Shown: positions 26,326 through 35,274 of the stretch, piece by piece
Layout: each line of letters opens with the position of its first letter
How positions within the stretch are numbered: position 1 is the stretch's first letter
Assembly: GCF_001306455.1 (NCBI RefSeq)
Contig: NZ_LGTQ01000006.1
Coordinates: forward strand, 682,001 to 746,000
From: Jiulongibacter sediminis
GTDB taxonomy: Bacteria > Bacteroidota > Bacteroidia > Cytophagales > Spirosomataceae
DNA: 64,000 bases
Direction of reading: 5' to 3'
Position numbers and translations under genes: made by a program
The notes under the pieces: model-generated
Seen by the model: the letters and a program-made list of their open reading frames with translations, nothing else
Told to the model about the DNA's origin: nothing
Databases searched by the model: none

Positions 26326-27876
26326 CTATTTCTTTAAAAAATTTGTGATTCTAAACCAATCAAAGTCTGCATAGCCCCCTGTTTGCTCAGTAGCATAATT
26401 GAAAAGCCCGAATCGATAGCCCATAAAATGTGGTAAGGTATAAGGCATTTTCATTGGAGCACCTATGGCTGTCCACTCTTTGCCATCGAGACTGAAATAG
26501 AACTGAGCCTCGTCTTTTCGGTCTTTGAAATCACAGGCGGCTTTGAGATAAAACTTCTTTTTGGTCAATGGAATACGGGCTTCTTCTCTACCGGCAGCCG
26601 CACTTTCCATCACAATATATTTTTGACCATTATCGATTTTTACACCAACCAACCCATAGTTTTTTTGCAACAGGCAAAGCCCTGCAAAATCACCCTCTTT
26701 CATTCCACTCACCTCCAGTTTGGTGCTTCCGGTAGATTCCGGCCCTATGGTACGTTGTGTCAAGGTATTTTTGGCCATCACAAAACTGGTGTCCACTCTA
26801 CCGGTGGTCAATCTCAGAAAGCCTTTTCTGTCACGAACAGACCATAATGAGTTGTCAGGATTATGATTCCACTGCCAGACGAGGGGCAGGTCACGATCCC
26901 CTTTTTTTCGTTTGAATTCATCTGAATTGACCAATTCTGGAATCAGACTTCCGTTGACTGTCAAATCCAGTTCATCTGGCACTTTTCCATCAATGCCTAA
27001 TACTGGCCAGCCGTCTTCCCAAATAACCGGAGTGAGGTAAGGAATGCGGCCTACTCCACCATTATCTCTGAATAAATAGGCAAACCAGCGACCATCCGGG
27101 GTGTCAATTAATCCACCCTGGGCAATGCCGCGGTCTTGTAAAGCTACCCGGCCCTCCCATGGACCAGTAATCTTATCAGCCCGGTGTATGAGAACGGTTC
27201 GCATGCCATCTCGTGGCCAGGTGATATTGAAAAGGTAGTATTTACCTTTGACCTTGAACAATTGAGAACCTTCAGCTCCCAGCATAATATTATCACCAGC
27301 CGGTGCACTTGCATTTTCAACCAAAACCTTTTCTTCCACCCCGGGCATTGGTCCACTTAGATCGGGTTTGAGTTCTAGAATCTTTAATTGACCGGCACCG
27401 TAAATCATGTACACTTTGCCGTCATCATCAAAGAAAATGCTGTGATCGTGATAGGCTGGCATAAATGTCTTTTCTTCCCAGGGTCCCTTGATGTCTTTTG
27501 CCGTGAAAATATGTGTCATGCCAGAAGTCGCCGCAAAAGTGCTCACCATAAACTCACCCTTATGGTATCTGATACAGCTGGCCCAGGAGCCGCGGCCATA
27601 CGTGCTTTGGCCGTTTTCCAAATTCATGGCATCATTATCCACCAGGGTATCGTAACAATAACTTTCCAGCTTCCAGTTGGTTAAATCTTTAGAACTCATG
27701 ACCGGCACACCCGGACTCATGTGCATGGTGGTGCTGCTCATATAATACGTGTCTCCAACACGTATCATAGACATATCAGGAACATCTGCATAAATGAGCG
27801 GATTATGGGCTTTTTGCTGGGCAAAAACGCCTGAGCCCAGCAGAATTAGAAATACTATTTTTGAAATTCTTTTCAT
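26326..27876 (-). CDS. Glycoside hydrolase GH43 (subfamily 12-like), secreted
   Basis: Inverting beta-xylosidase or alpha-L-arabinofuranosidase. 516 residues with a signal peptide (MKRISKIVFLILLGSGVFA), a five-bladed propeller with base Asp in YADVPDMSMI, pKa-modulating Asp in YHDHSIFFDDDGK and acid Glu in MLGAEGSQLFK, then a concanavalin-like C-terminal sandwich (about 330-515). The start ATG 27876 was chosen over the longer in-frame ATG 27912 because it begins a signal peptide and has an AGAAAGG site 9-15 bases upstream on the minus strand; the longer form would overlap the previous gene. Confidence 0.9.
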   Translation of the reverse strand: MKRISKIVFLILLGSGVFAQQKAHNPLIYADVPDMSMIRVGDTYYMSSTTMHMSPGVPVMSSKDLTNWKLESYCYDTLVDNDAMNLENGQSTYGRGSWASCIRYHKGEFMVSTFAATSGMTHIFTAKDIKGPWEEKTFMPAYHDHSIFFDDDGKVYMIYGAGQLKILELKPDLSGPMPGVEEKVLVENASAPAGDNIMLGAEGSQLFKVKGKYYLFNITWPRDGMRTVLIHRADKITGPWEGRVALQDRGIAQGGLIDTPDGRWFAYLFRDNGGVGRIPYLTPVIWEDGWPVLGIDGKVPDELDLTVNGSLIPELVNSDEFKRKKGDRDLPLVWQWNHNPDNSLWSVRDRKGFLRLTTGRVDTSFVMAKNTLTQRTIGPESTGSTKLEVSGMKEGDFAGLCLLQKNYGLVGVKIDNGQKYIVMESAAAGREEARIPLTKKKFYLKAACDFKDRKDEAQFYFSLDGKEWTAIGAPMKMPYTLPHFMGYRFGLFNYATEQTGGYADFDWFRITNFLKK

Positions 27877-27892
27877 CAAAGACCTTTCTGAT

Positions 27893-29563
27893 TTATCTGT
27901 AAACCGGGTCATCCCCTTTGTATTTCAGGTACTTAAAGGTGGCTTTGTTTGCACTGCTTTCACCTGATGATGTGCCGTATAAACCATACAAGCAGCCAAT
28001 GAAGCCACCAGCAGTTTTGGTCGAAAGAAAACGGGCATCCAAGTGATCTTTGAGCAATTTGAAATCACTTCCCTTTTCAGCAAAGGAGAAATTGTAGTAG
28101 TCACCAAATGATTCAATTCTAAGTTTCAACTTGCCCGACTTCAATAAGGGGGCAGAGGTAAGCAGCTCCATCTCTTTTTTACCAGGCACGCTTTGGTAAA
28201 GTTCAATTACCGGCTGACCGACTTTTACTGATTTGCTCAGGAAATAGAAATGATCTTCGTTTTGTAAAATGGTTAGCCCGGCCTTTTCATGTTCAGCATC
28301 CGGGGTGAAATCAATCTCTGTTTCGGCCATGCTATACAGGTGCTGCTGACGCTTCCCCACAAAAGAGGGATTCCCTAAGTCCATAACCGTTTCTGGTTTG
28401 AGATTGATGGTCAATCCTTTGCCGGAGATGGTGTATGAGCTCTTGTCAATCGTTCTCATGAATAGCAATTCTGGAGAAAGACCTTTTTTGAGTTTTAGGG
28501 TGTACTCAAAATTGCCATTCTGCGGAAGAGCATTCTTTAGCTTGACTTCCTTATAATCAGCTTCATAGAAGTATTTCAGTTCGTTCTCACCATGCTCGGC
28601 CATTGGCCAGCCATCTTCTGTCCATGTAACCGGGGCAATAAACGTTTCTCTGCCGGTATTATAATAGTCGCCCTCATAAGGTCTTACCGCCAGGTAAATC
28701 ATATAATCTTTACCATCGGGTCCAACAAGAAATTGTGCATGCCCGGCAGATGTAATTGGGTTTTTACGATCAGCAGGCAGTTCTCTCTGGGTTAAAATTG
28801 GGTTTCCTTCATATGGAACATACGGCCCCCAAACGTTCTTACTTCTCAGAATAACTTCGGAGTGATTGACTGACGTTCCACCCTCAGCAGCATAAAGAAA
28901 ATACCATCCATTACGTTTCATGATGTGCGGGCCTTCTATCCAAACCGGCTTTTTACTCAAATCCACACCGCCGTTTACCAGTTGCCTTTCTTCTCCAGTT
29001 ACTTTGAGATTTTTGTAATCAAACTCGTACATCCGGATGGTACGGTGACCAGAATAAAGCGGTTTATTATCAGGGGCATCACTGTTGTAGATGATGTAAG
29101 CCTTGTCTGTTTCTTCATCAAAATAAATAGACGGGTCAATGCCACGCACCTGTGGAATTTTCACCGGATTACTCCAGGGCCCAGCCGGATTTGTGGCAGT
29201 AGAAACAAAATTTCCGTCATTGTCAATATCGGTACAAGTCACATAAAATACACCTTTGTAGTAACTGATACCAGGTGCGAAAAGACCTCTGGTCAGACGT
29301 TCACCCATAAAATCCATTTGAGATGGACGGTCAATCACACTTCCGATCTGCTCCCAGTTTTTTAAATCACGACTGTGAAGAATGGGCAAGCCGGGGAAAT
29401 AAGAAAAAGTGGAATTGACCAGATAATAATCAGGCCCTACCTGAACGATGCTGGGATCAGGATAAAAACCCTTCATGATGGGGTTTACAAGTGTGATCGA
29501 TTGTGCATTGACCAGAAGTGTCAATGAGCAAAAGAAAACCAAAAATGCTGATTTCAATTTCAT
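27893..29563 (-). CDS. Glycoside hydrolase GH43 (subfamily 10/11-like), secreted
   Basis: 556 residues with a signal peptide (to about LLVNAQ). The propeller carries Asp in GFYPDPSIVQVG, Asp in RGIDPSIYFDEE and Glu in VWIEGPHIMK, the three GH43 catalytic acids, followed by a C-terminal beta-sandwich common in exo-acting beta-xylosidases/arabinofuranosidases. The set FAPGISYYKGVFYV is also family-typical. It is distinct from the adjacent GH43 (different N-terminal and active-site contexts), so the two are probably complementary in substrate rather than a recent duplication. Confidence 0.92.
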   Translation of the reverse strand: MKLKSAFLVFFCSLTLLVNAQSITLVNPIMKGFYPDPSIVQVGPDYYLVNSTFSYFPGLPILHSRDLKNWEQIGSVIDRPSQMDFMGERLTRGLFAPGISYYKGVFYVTCTDIDNDGNFVSTATNPAGPWSNPVKIPQVRGIDPSIYFDEETDKAYIIYNSDAPDNKPLYSGHRTIRMYEFDYKNLKVTGEERQLVNGGVDLSKKPVWIEGPHIMKRNGWYFLYAAEGGTSVNHSEVILRSKNVWGPYVPYEGNPILTQRELPADRKNPITSAGHAQFLVGPDGKDYMIYLAVRPYEGDYYNTGRETFIAPVTWTEDGWPMAEHGENELKYFYEADYKEVKLKNALPQNGNFEYTLKLKKGLSPELLFMRTIDKSSYTISGKGLTINLKPETVMDLGNPSFVGKRQQHLYSMAETEIDFTPDAEHEKAGLTILQNEDHFYFLSKSVKVGQPVIELYQSVPGKKEMELLTSAPLLKSGKLKLRIESFGDYYNFSFAEKGSDFKLLKDHLDARFLSTKTAGGFIGCLYGLYGTSSGESSANKATFKYLKYKGDDPVYR

Positions 29564-29579
29564 ATAACGGTTTGAAGAT

Positions 29580-32039
29580 TTATTCTTTTGTGAAAGTGTA
29601 AGTCTTACCTGCCTCGGTCGACAAGTCGTATAAATAGGTGGTTTTTAAATTCAAAGGTGTAATTGAAGCTGCTTCTGAAATTACAGGTTCTGCGGTTTCT
29701 TCAATCTGATAAAACGGATTAGGGTTGACTCCTTCGGCTAAAACCAAACGGCCTTCACTCACTAAACTGACGTGTTCTGGTGTTCTCAAACGCAGATTTC
29801 CTCCAAGGTTTGACTTGATACTCAAAGCAGTAACTTTCCCGTCTTCCCATTCCAGATTGACAATCTCAAAATCTCCCCGGGCTTTCAGTCCAGATACTTT
29901 TCCCTCAGCAGAAAGTGCTTGAGGTAAGGCCGGTAAAATATGAATGGCTCCATCCGCACTTTGCATCAGCATTTCGGTAATGCCCGAGGTACAGCCAAAA
30001 TTGCCATCAATCTGAAATGGTGGGTGAGCGTCAAAAAGGTTTTTGTATGAGCCGCCACCTTCTCTTTTTCCACTTACTGGCGAAAGTTGATTTTTGATCA
30101 GTTCATAAGCGTGATCGCCATCCTGCATTCTGGCCCACCAGTTGACTTTCCACCCCATACTCCAGCCAGTGGAAACATCGCCACGATGAAGCAAGGTGTT
30201 TTTTGCCGCCGCAAATAATTCAGGCGTGCGATAGGCTGAAATCTGATTTGACGGAAAGAGACCATATAAATGCGAGATATGTCTGTGATGATCTTCGGGA
30301 CTATCCACATCATCAAGCCACTCCTGCAGCTGATTGTATTTTCCTACATGCATGGGTGGCAGTTTGTTGCGAAGCGATTTTAGTTTTTCCGCTAAGTCTT
30401 CATCTTTATCCAAAACCTCAGCTGCCTGAATCACTGAACTAAAAACATCAAAAACAATCTGGTTATCCATGGTAGAACCCGCAGTGATTGACGAGCCCTG
30501 ATGTGCCTCAGGAGCATTTTCAGGCGAGCTACCCGGAGCAACGACAAGCCATTTGTATTCTGGATGTTCTATCAAAAAGTCCGTATAAAAAAGAGCGGCT
30601 CCACGCATGGCTGGGTACACTTTTTCCAGAAATTCTTTATCCCCCGTGTACAAATAATGCTCCCACAAATGCTGAATCAGCCAGCCGCCACCGCTGTTCC
30701 ACATGCCCCAGAAGGCGGCATCTATAGCCCCGGTCACCCGCCAGATGTCGGTATTGTGATGGGCAACCCAGCCTGTAGCACCATACATCACTTTGGCGGT
30801 CTCTTGACCAGTTTCGGCCAGTTCTGTCACCATTTTCAAGAACGGCTCATGCAGTTCAGATAGGTTTGTTCGCTCCGCCGGCCAGTAATTCATTTCGGCG
30901 TTGATATTAATAGTATATTTACTATCCCAGGGTGGCATCATTTTATTATTCCAGATACCCTGAAGATTGGCCGGCTGACCACCCGGCTGTGAGGAAGAAA
31001 TGAGCAGGTATCTCCCATACTGATAGTAAAGTGTCACAAAGGAAGGGTCAGACATATTCCTGAAATTCTGTAAACGTTCATCTGTTGGTTTTGTTGACGC
31101 CCCTGTATCTCCCAAATCTAATTTGACACGATCAAAGAACTTCCTGTATGCTGTTATGTGTGGATTTAATAGCTGGGAATATCCTTTGGCAAAGGCCAAA
31201 TCCATAAAGTATCTGGCTCTTTGAGATTCATCGCCAGCCAGATCTTGATAGTTGTTGAAGTTAGTGGCTATAGAAACATAAATGATAGCGGAATTGGCAT
31301 TAGAAACGGTTAAAGTGCTATCTGAAATACTGAGCCTACCACCTTCATTTTTAACACGGGTCAAAGTCTCAAACTCCACCTTTCCCTCTACACCTTCATG
31401 GTCACTGGTCACTCCCCAAAGCGAAAGTTCTCCCGAAGCGTTGGTGCTTATTTTCTGCTTTTTATGAGGAGAATTGAGAGAACTGGTAAAGGAAATTTGA
31501 CCCGGTCGGTCGGCGGTCAGTCGAATAACCAAAACCCGATCAGGGAAAGAAGTGAAGGCCTCGCGGGTGAATTTGACTCCATTGACAGTGTAAGTGGTTC
31601 TAGCCACGGCATTGTCAATATCCAGTTCGCGGTAATAATCAGTATACGATTCATGTCCTGGAAAATCTAAGACTAGGTTCCCAACCGGCTGAAACATTTG
31701 TCCATGAGATTTTTTCGTAATCAGTTTTTCATTGGCCAATTGCTCAGCCGCTTTAAATTGACCCTCAAAAATCAATTTTCTAATTTCAGGCAAAGCCTCA
31801 AGAGCATCGGGGTTATCGTTTCTATTCGGGCTGCCACTCCATACCGTGTGCTCATTAAGTTGAAACGTTTCTTTCTCAACATTCCCGAAAACCATAGCTC
31901 CTTGCCTGCCATTTGCTATCGGTAAAGCACTCTCCCACACATCACCGGCAGGTTCATCATACCAGAGTTTGAGATTTTCCTGAGAATAGCAAATAAACCC
32001 TACCCCTAAAAGGAAGAGTGAGAGCAGTATTTTTTTCAT
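29580..32039 (-). CDS. Glycoside hydrolase GH95, secreted
   Basis: 819 residues with signal peptide MKKILLSLFLLGVGFICYSQ. The N-terminal sandwich LKLWYDEPAGDVWESALPIANGRQGAMVFG and WSGSPNRNDNPDALEALPEIR, then the (alpha/alpha)6 catalytic domain with NLQGIWN, NAEMNYWPAERTNLSE and DGNFGCTSGITEMLMQS, define GH95. Family activities are alpha-1,2-L-fucosidase and alpha-L-galactosidase; in Bacteroides a GH95 from a complex-xylan locus removes L-galactose side chains, which suits this neighbourhood better. ATG 32039 begins the signal peptide; the frame extends to 32087. It leads the GH95-GH43-GH43-esterase operon. Confidence 0.9.
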   Translation of the reverse strand: MKKILLSLFLLGVGFICYSQENLKLWYDEPAGDVWESALPIANGRQGAMVFGNVEKETFQLNEHTVWSGSPNRNDNPDALEALPEIRKLIFEGQFKAAEQLANEKLITKKSHGQMFQPVGNLVLDFPGHESYTDYYRELDIDNAVARTTYTVNGVKFTREAFTSFPDRVLVIRLTADRPGQISFTSSLNSPHKKQKISTNASGELSLWGVTSDHEGVEGKVEFETLTRVKNEGGRLSISDSTLTVSNANSAIIYVSIATNFNNYQDLAGDESQRARYFMDLAFAKGYSQLLNPHITAYRKFFDRVKLDLGDTGASTKPTDERLQNFRNMSDPSFVTLYYQYGRYLLISSSQPGGQPANLQGIWNNKMMPPWDSKYTININAEMNYWPAERTNLSELHEPFLKMVTELAETGQETAKVMYGATGWVAHHNTDIWRVTGAIDAAFWGMWNSGGGWLIQHLWEHYLYTGDKEFLEKVYPAMRGAALFYTDFLIEHPEYKWLVVAPGSSPENAPEAHQGSSITAGSTMDNQIVFDVFSSVIQAAEVLDKDEDLAEKLKSLRNKLPPMHVGKYNQLQEWLDDVDSPEDHHRHISHLYGLFPSNQISAYRTPELFAAAKNTLLHRGDVSTGWSMGWKVNWWARMQDGDHAYELIKNQLSPVSGKREGGGSYKNLFDAHPPFQIDGNFGCTSGITEMLMQSADGAIHILPALPQALSAEGKVSGLKARGDFEIVNLEWEDGKVTALSIKSNLGGNLRLRTPEHVSLVSEGRLVLAEGVNPNPFYQIEETAEPVISEAASITPLNLKTTYLYDLSTEAGKTYTFTKE

Positions 32040-32136
32040 TTTCAATAGGTTAGCTTGTTTCGGGCCTGCCGAAATCAACTTGTTCATTTTGGATGAAACC
32101 TCAAGAATGGGTTTTATCCTTAGCTAATATCCATAA

Positions 32137-32165
32137 AAAATTTAAATGTGTCAAAAAGACACAAA
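32137..32165 (-). promoter_or_regulatory. Promoter with AraR-like operator, GH95 operon
   Basis: TGTGTC-AAAAA-GACACA (32147-32163) is a perfect inverted repeat. It fills the spacer of a minus-strand promoter TTTG (32165-32162)-N17-TAAATTTT (32144-32137), one mismatch from the consensus. The leader would be about 90 bases. It is the best of the three copies in the window and lies next to the AraR-like gene. The rest of the 305-base spacer 32040-32344 shows nothing else I can name. Confidence 0.72.
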
Positions 32166-32344
32166 TTAAAATGGTAAAAAAAATCTCTACAGGTTATTTC
32201 TGTCGATCAAATAGTAATAATCAACATATCATTGTTTTTTGTAGGGATATCATCAGTTTAAAGTGGCAAACCGAGAGTAGGAGTGACCGGATCAATGGTC
32301 AGGCGATTACGGCTCTGGCCAAATGGCTGTGTATTTTACCAGGC

Positions 32345-33073
32345 TTACACAAATCCTTTTGGCGTAAAGTAATGGAAGTCGTTAAACTGATTATTGTATT
32401 TCTCTTTATCCAGTTTATAGAGAATTGCTTTTTTTGTACTACCACCTTCGTTTTTCTCGCCTGTGTCAATTAATAATTGAGTAGAAAGAATTTTGCGGCT
32501 AAAATTCCGGCGGTCCAGCTGTTTGTCGTAAATGGCTTCATAGAGTTTTTGTAGTTGGGGAATAGTGAATTTATCAGGCAATAACTCAAAACCCAAAGGG
32601 TGCAGAGCCGCTTTATATCGTAAATGTGCCAATGCTTTATCAACCATTTCGCTATGGTCAAAAATTAGGTCCGGTACGTTATCGAGGTTAAACCAAAAAC
32701 CATTTTTAGAGAGAGCAAGCTCCTTATCGTGATCATGGATATTGATCAGGGCAAAATAAGAAATGGAAAGGGTACGAGCCAGTGGGTCACGCTCCACTCC
32801 TCCATAGGTTTGCATCTGCTCCATGTACACATTTTCAAGGCCGGTAAGCTCATTCAGAATGCGGTGAGAGCCATCTTCAAGATTTTCATGTTCTCTAACA
32901 AAACCACCCATGAGCGACCATTTTCCCTTCTCGGGTTCAAAGTTCCTTTTAATGAGAAGTAACTTCAAATTTTCACCATCAAATCCAAAAATGATACAGT
33001 CGATGGCTACAAAAAGCTTGGCTTCGCCATTGTAAGTTGTTTTCTCGAGATTCACTGATTCACTAACTTCCAT
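32345..33073 (-). CDS. AraR-like Nudix transcriptional regulator
   Basis: 242 residues: an N-terminal Nudix domain (about 20-150) and a C-terminal winged helix (about 155-240), the architecture of NrtR and of the arabinose repressor AraR of Bacteroides, which releases DNA on binding L-arabinose. The Nudix box is degenerate: in GGFVREHENLEDGSH-RILNEL the REuxEE core is replaced, so pyrophosphatase activity should be lost, as in a sensor. Context (arabinose genes and three TGTGTC-N5-GACACA sites) supports an AraR role over NAD control. It lies upstream of and in the same direction as the GH95 operon. Confidence 0.85.
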   Translation of the reverse strand: MEVSESVNLEKTTYNGEAKLFVAIDCIIFGFDGENLKLLLIKRNFEPEKGKWSLMGGFVREHENLEDGSHRILNELTGLENVYMEQMQTYGGVERDPLARTLSISYFALINIHDHDKELALSKNGFWFNLDNVPDLIFDHSEMVDKALAHLRYKAALHPLGFELLPDKFTIPQLQKLYEAIYDKQLDRRNFSRKILSTQLLIDTGEKNEGGSTKKAILYKLDKEKYNNQFNDFHYFTPKGFV

Positions 33074-33229
33074 TAATTCAGAGGATTTGCAAAAAGGGTT
33101 CAGGCTTAAAATTACCGTTTTATATTGATTTTATGGTGATTAGTTCACCTTTCGGAGGAAATAAGTCGACCTGAATCAGCTGAAGTTTCCCTTTTGGAAG
33201 CCTTCATTTTTATTTAATACTCTTGGTTT

Positions 33230-33907
33230 TTACGCCAAAAACACCACCAGCCCCCGTGCCCCATGAGCACCAGTCACCAGCGACTGTTCGATATCGGCGG
33301 TTTTGGAAGGACCAGCAATGAATACACCGTAACCGTTGTTCGGTTCACCCAGTTTTTCATAGGCCTGAGCCATGGTCGGGACAATCGAATCTTTTTTGAT
33401 GACGATGCCGAGCTGTTGGTTAATAAAGGGAGCCACGCGTTGAGAAAGTTGCTCTTCAGTCAGCCAGATGGCTCCGTTTTCGGCTACCCCCAAGGTGCCT
33501 TCCACCAGAGCAAATTCTACATCTTCCAAACTATGTGGGTCTGCGGTTTTCCATTCTTCTGAGTTGTTTAATTCAGGTAGGCTGGTCGAAAATAAAATCC
33601 TTTTTCCTGAATAGTGCTTTGAGACGTAATCTTCGATTTCTTTACCTTCAGAAACTTCAATAGCTTCCCCATGAAGAATATCAATGAGTTCTTTGAATTT
33701 CGCGAGCGGGTCGCCGAGGTAGGCGGTGTTGAAAGGTGGAAGTTGGATGTCGGATGTTGGGTGTCCGATGTCGGATGTTCCATTCTCCGTGTTCCATGTT
33801 CCATCTCCCGTCATCGGTCTTCGGTCATCGGTCCCAATACCTCCGGCATCTGACATCCGACCTCTAACATCCTCCAATCGCCCTAAAATCTCCTCTCTAC
33901 TACTCAT
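33230..33907 (-). CDS. lutC: LutC-family protein (LUD domain) with repeat-derived insert
   Basis: Third subunit of the LutABC L-lactate oxidation complex. 225 residues; the LUD core is clear from about residue 60: FNTAYLGDPLAKFKELIDIL, VEGTLGVAENGAIWLTEEQL, GYGVFIAGPSKTADIEQSLVTGAHGARGL. ATG 33907 overlaps the lutB stop (ATGA). Residues about 12-57 (33737-33874) are encoded by a TCGGATG/CATCGGTC degenerate repeat and replace the ordinary short N-terminal linker; they read as low-complexity GTDDRRPMTGDGTWN. The frame is kept, so the protein may tolerate the insert, but activity is unproven. Confidence 0.9.
   Translation of the reverse strand: MSSREEILGRLEDVRGRMSDAGGIGTDDRRPMTGDGTWNTENGTSDIGHPTSDIQLPPFNTAYLGDPLAKFKELIDILHGEAIEVSEGKEIEDYVSKHYSGKRILFSTSLPELNNSEEWKTADPHSLEDVEFALVEGTLGVAENGAIWLTEEQLSQRVAPFINQQLGIVIKKDSIVPTMAQAYEKLGEPNNGYGVFIAGPSKTADIEQSLVTGAHGARGLVVFLA
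33732..33878. repeat. Degenerate GGATGTCGGATG/CATCGGTC repeat inside lutC
   Basis: A run of near-repeats: GGATGTCGGATGTT, GTCCGATGTCGGATGTTCC, GTGTTCCATGTTCCAT, GGTCTTCGGTCATCGGTC and, in reverse sense, CATCTGACATCCGACC and AACATCCTCC. The outer parts are roughly inverted copies. It is open in several frames on both strands, which gives spurious ORFs. It looks like the dispersed intergenic filler repeats of Bacteroidota captured in a gene. Confidence 0.7.
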
Positions 33908-35274
33908 TTCTTTCTGTTTTTGCTGTACCATTCTGAAAAACTTTCTTTCGGTGGAGCTGGCATTTCTCTTGATTTAAACCAGGGATTTAAGTTGTTGTTG
34001 ACCACAAATGGCAGTGTCCTCATGACAGAACGGCCAATTTTACCACCCACATTGAATACCCCGGGTTTGGATAAGACAAAGTTCATGGCTTTCATTCCCA
34101 TTTTTTTTCCACTCTCAACATGGCCAGCCTTGCCGATGATCTGTCGCCAGGCGTAAAGCTGATCATGAATATTGATTTTAACCGGGCAAACATTACTGCA
34201 GGCTCCGCATAGCGTACTTGCAAAGGGCAGATCGGAGTATTCCTCAAGGTCTTTATTTGGTGCCAGAATCGATCCGATAGGTCCCGGAACGGTGGTATGG
34301 TATGAATGTCCTCCGCTTCGGCGATACACCGGGCAGGTATTCATGCAAGCTCCGCAGCGAATACATTTTAAGCCACTTTTAAAATCATCAAGACCGATAT
34401 GACGGCTTCGGCCGTTATCCACCAGAATAATATGCATTTCCTGACCTTTGCGGGGTTTTCTGAAATGACTGCTGAAGGAAGTTATGGCTTGCCCAGTACT
34501 GCTGCGTGCCAAAACTCGAAGGAATACGCCGAGATGTTCTCTTTTCGGGATAATCTTCTCAAGCCCCATGCTGGCAATATGCACCGGGGCCAGATGGGCT
34601 CCCATGTCAGCATTACCTTCATTGGTACAAACCACAAACTCCCCGGTTTCGGCAATTGCGAAATTGACACCAGTAAGGGCAGCATCCGCAGTTAAAAAAT
34701 CTTTTCTGAGGCTTTGTCTGGCGGCTTCGGTTAAATATTGCGGGTCTATATTTCCTTTCTCGGTACCCAGTTTTTTATGAAAAGTCTCGCTGATGTCTTG
34801 TCTTTTGAGGTGAATGGCTGGTGCTACAATATGGCTGGGTGGCTCATGACGCAGTTGAATGATACGTTCTCCCAAATCCGTGTCAATTACTTCTATACCA
34901 CGGTCTTCCAGGTAATGATTCATGCCGCACTCTTCAGTGAGCATGGATTTGCTCTTGACCATTTTTTTGACCGAATGGCGGGCCAATATGCCATGAACGA
35001 TTTGGTTATGTTCCTTGGCATCAGATGCCCAGTGCACCTGAATACCATTGACTAAGGCATTTTTCTCAAACTCAATGAGCAGATCATGTAAATTGGCCAA
35101 GACATGATTCTTTATTTCAGAGGCAGTGTCGCGTAATTTTTCCCAGTCCGGAATACCGAAGACCGCTTTATCCCGATTTTTCCGTACCCACCAAATGGAG
35201 TTATTGTGCCAGTCATTTCGGCTGGAGTCTTTTACCAGCTTTTCTGCTAATTGGGCATGTTTGGAGCTACTCAT
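33904..35274 (-). CDS. lutB: LutB-family Fe-S protein of lactate oxidation
   Basis: 456 residues: an N-terminal LUD domain (about 60-300, including TGVNFAIAETGEFVVCTNEGNADMG) and a C-terminal ferredoxin-like part with two 4Fe-4S motifs, CIRCGACMNTCPVYRR and CGACSNVCPVKI. In Bacillus LutABC oxidises L-lactate to pyruvate and passes electrons to the respiratory chain. Starts overlap: lutA ends four bases into this gene and lutC begins at its stop, so the three are translationally coupled. Confidence 0.95.
   Translation of the reverse strand: MSSSKHAQLAEKLVKDSSRNDWHNNSIWWVRKNRDKAVFGIPDWEKLRDTASEIKNHVLANLHDLLIEFEKNALVNGIQVHWASDAKEHNQIVHGILARHSVKKMVKSKSMLTEECGMNHYLEDRGIEVIDTDLGERIIQLRHEPPSHIVAPAIHLKRQDISETFHKKLGTEKGNIDPQYLTEAARQSLRKDFLTADAALTGVNFAIAETGEFVVCTNEGNADMGAHLAPVHIASMGLEKIIPKREHLGVFLRVLARSSTGQAITSFSSHFRKPRKGQEMHIILVDNGRSRHIGLDDFKSGLKCIRCGACMNTCPVYRRSGGHSYHTTVPGPIGSILAPNKDLEEYSDLPFASTLCGACSNVCPVKINIHDQLYAWRQIIGKAGHVESGKKMGMKAMNFVLSKPGVFNVGGKIGRSVMRTLPFVVNNNLNPWFKSREMPAPPKESFSEWYSKNRKK

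Noticed and set aside
26750-26766. Further AraR-type half-sites such as TGTGTCAAGG inside the GH43 gene
   Set aside because: It is a single half-site within a coding region without the paired arm or a nearby promoter.
27877-27912. Longer GH43 start at 27912
   Set aside because: The ATG at 27876 begins a signal peptide with a nearby AGAAAGG site; the longer form overlaps the previous gene.
33671-33977. Open frames on both strands over the lutC repeat, with DVGCPMSDV-type translations
   Set aside because: They are read through the TCGGATG/CATCGGTC repeat in shadow frames; only the lutC frame continues into a conserved domain.
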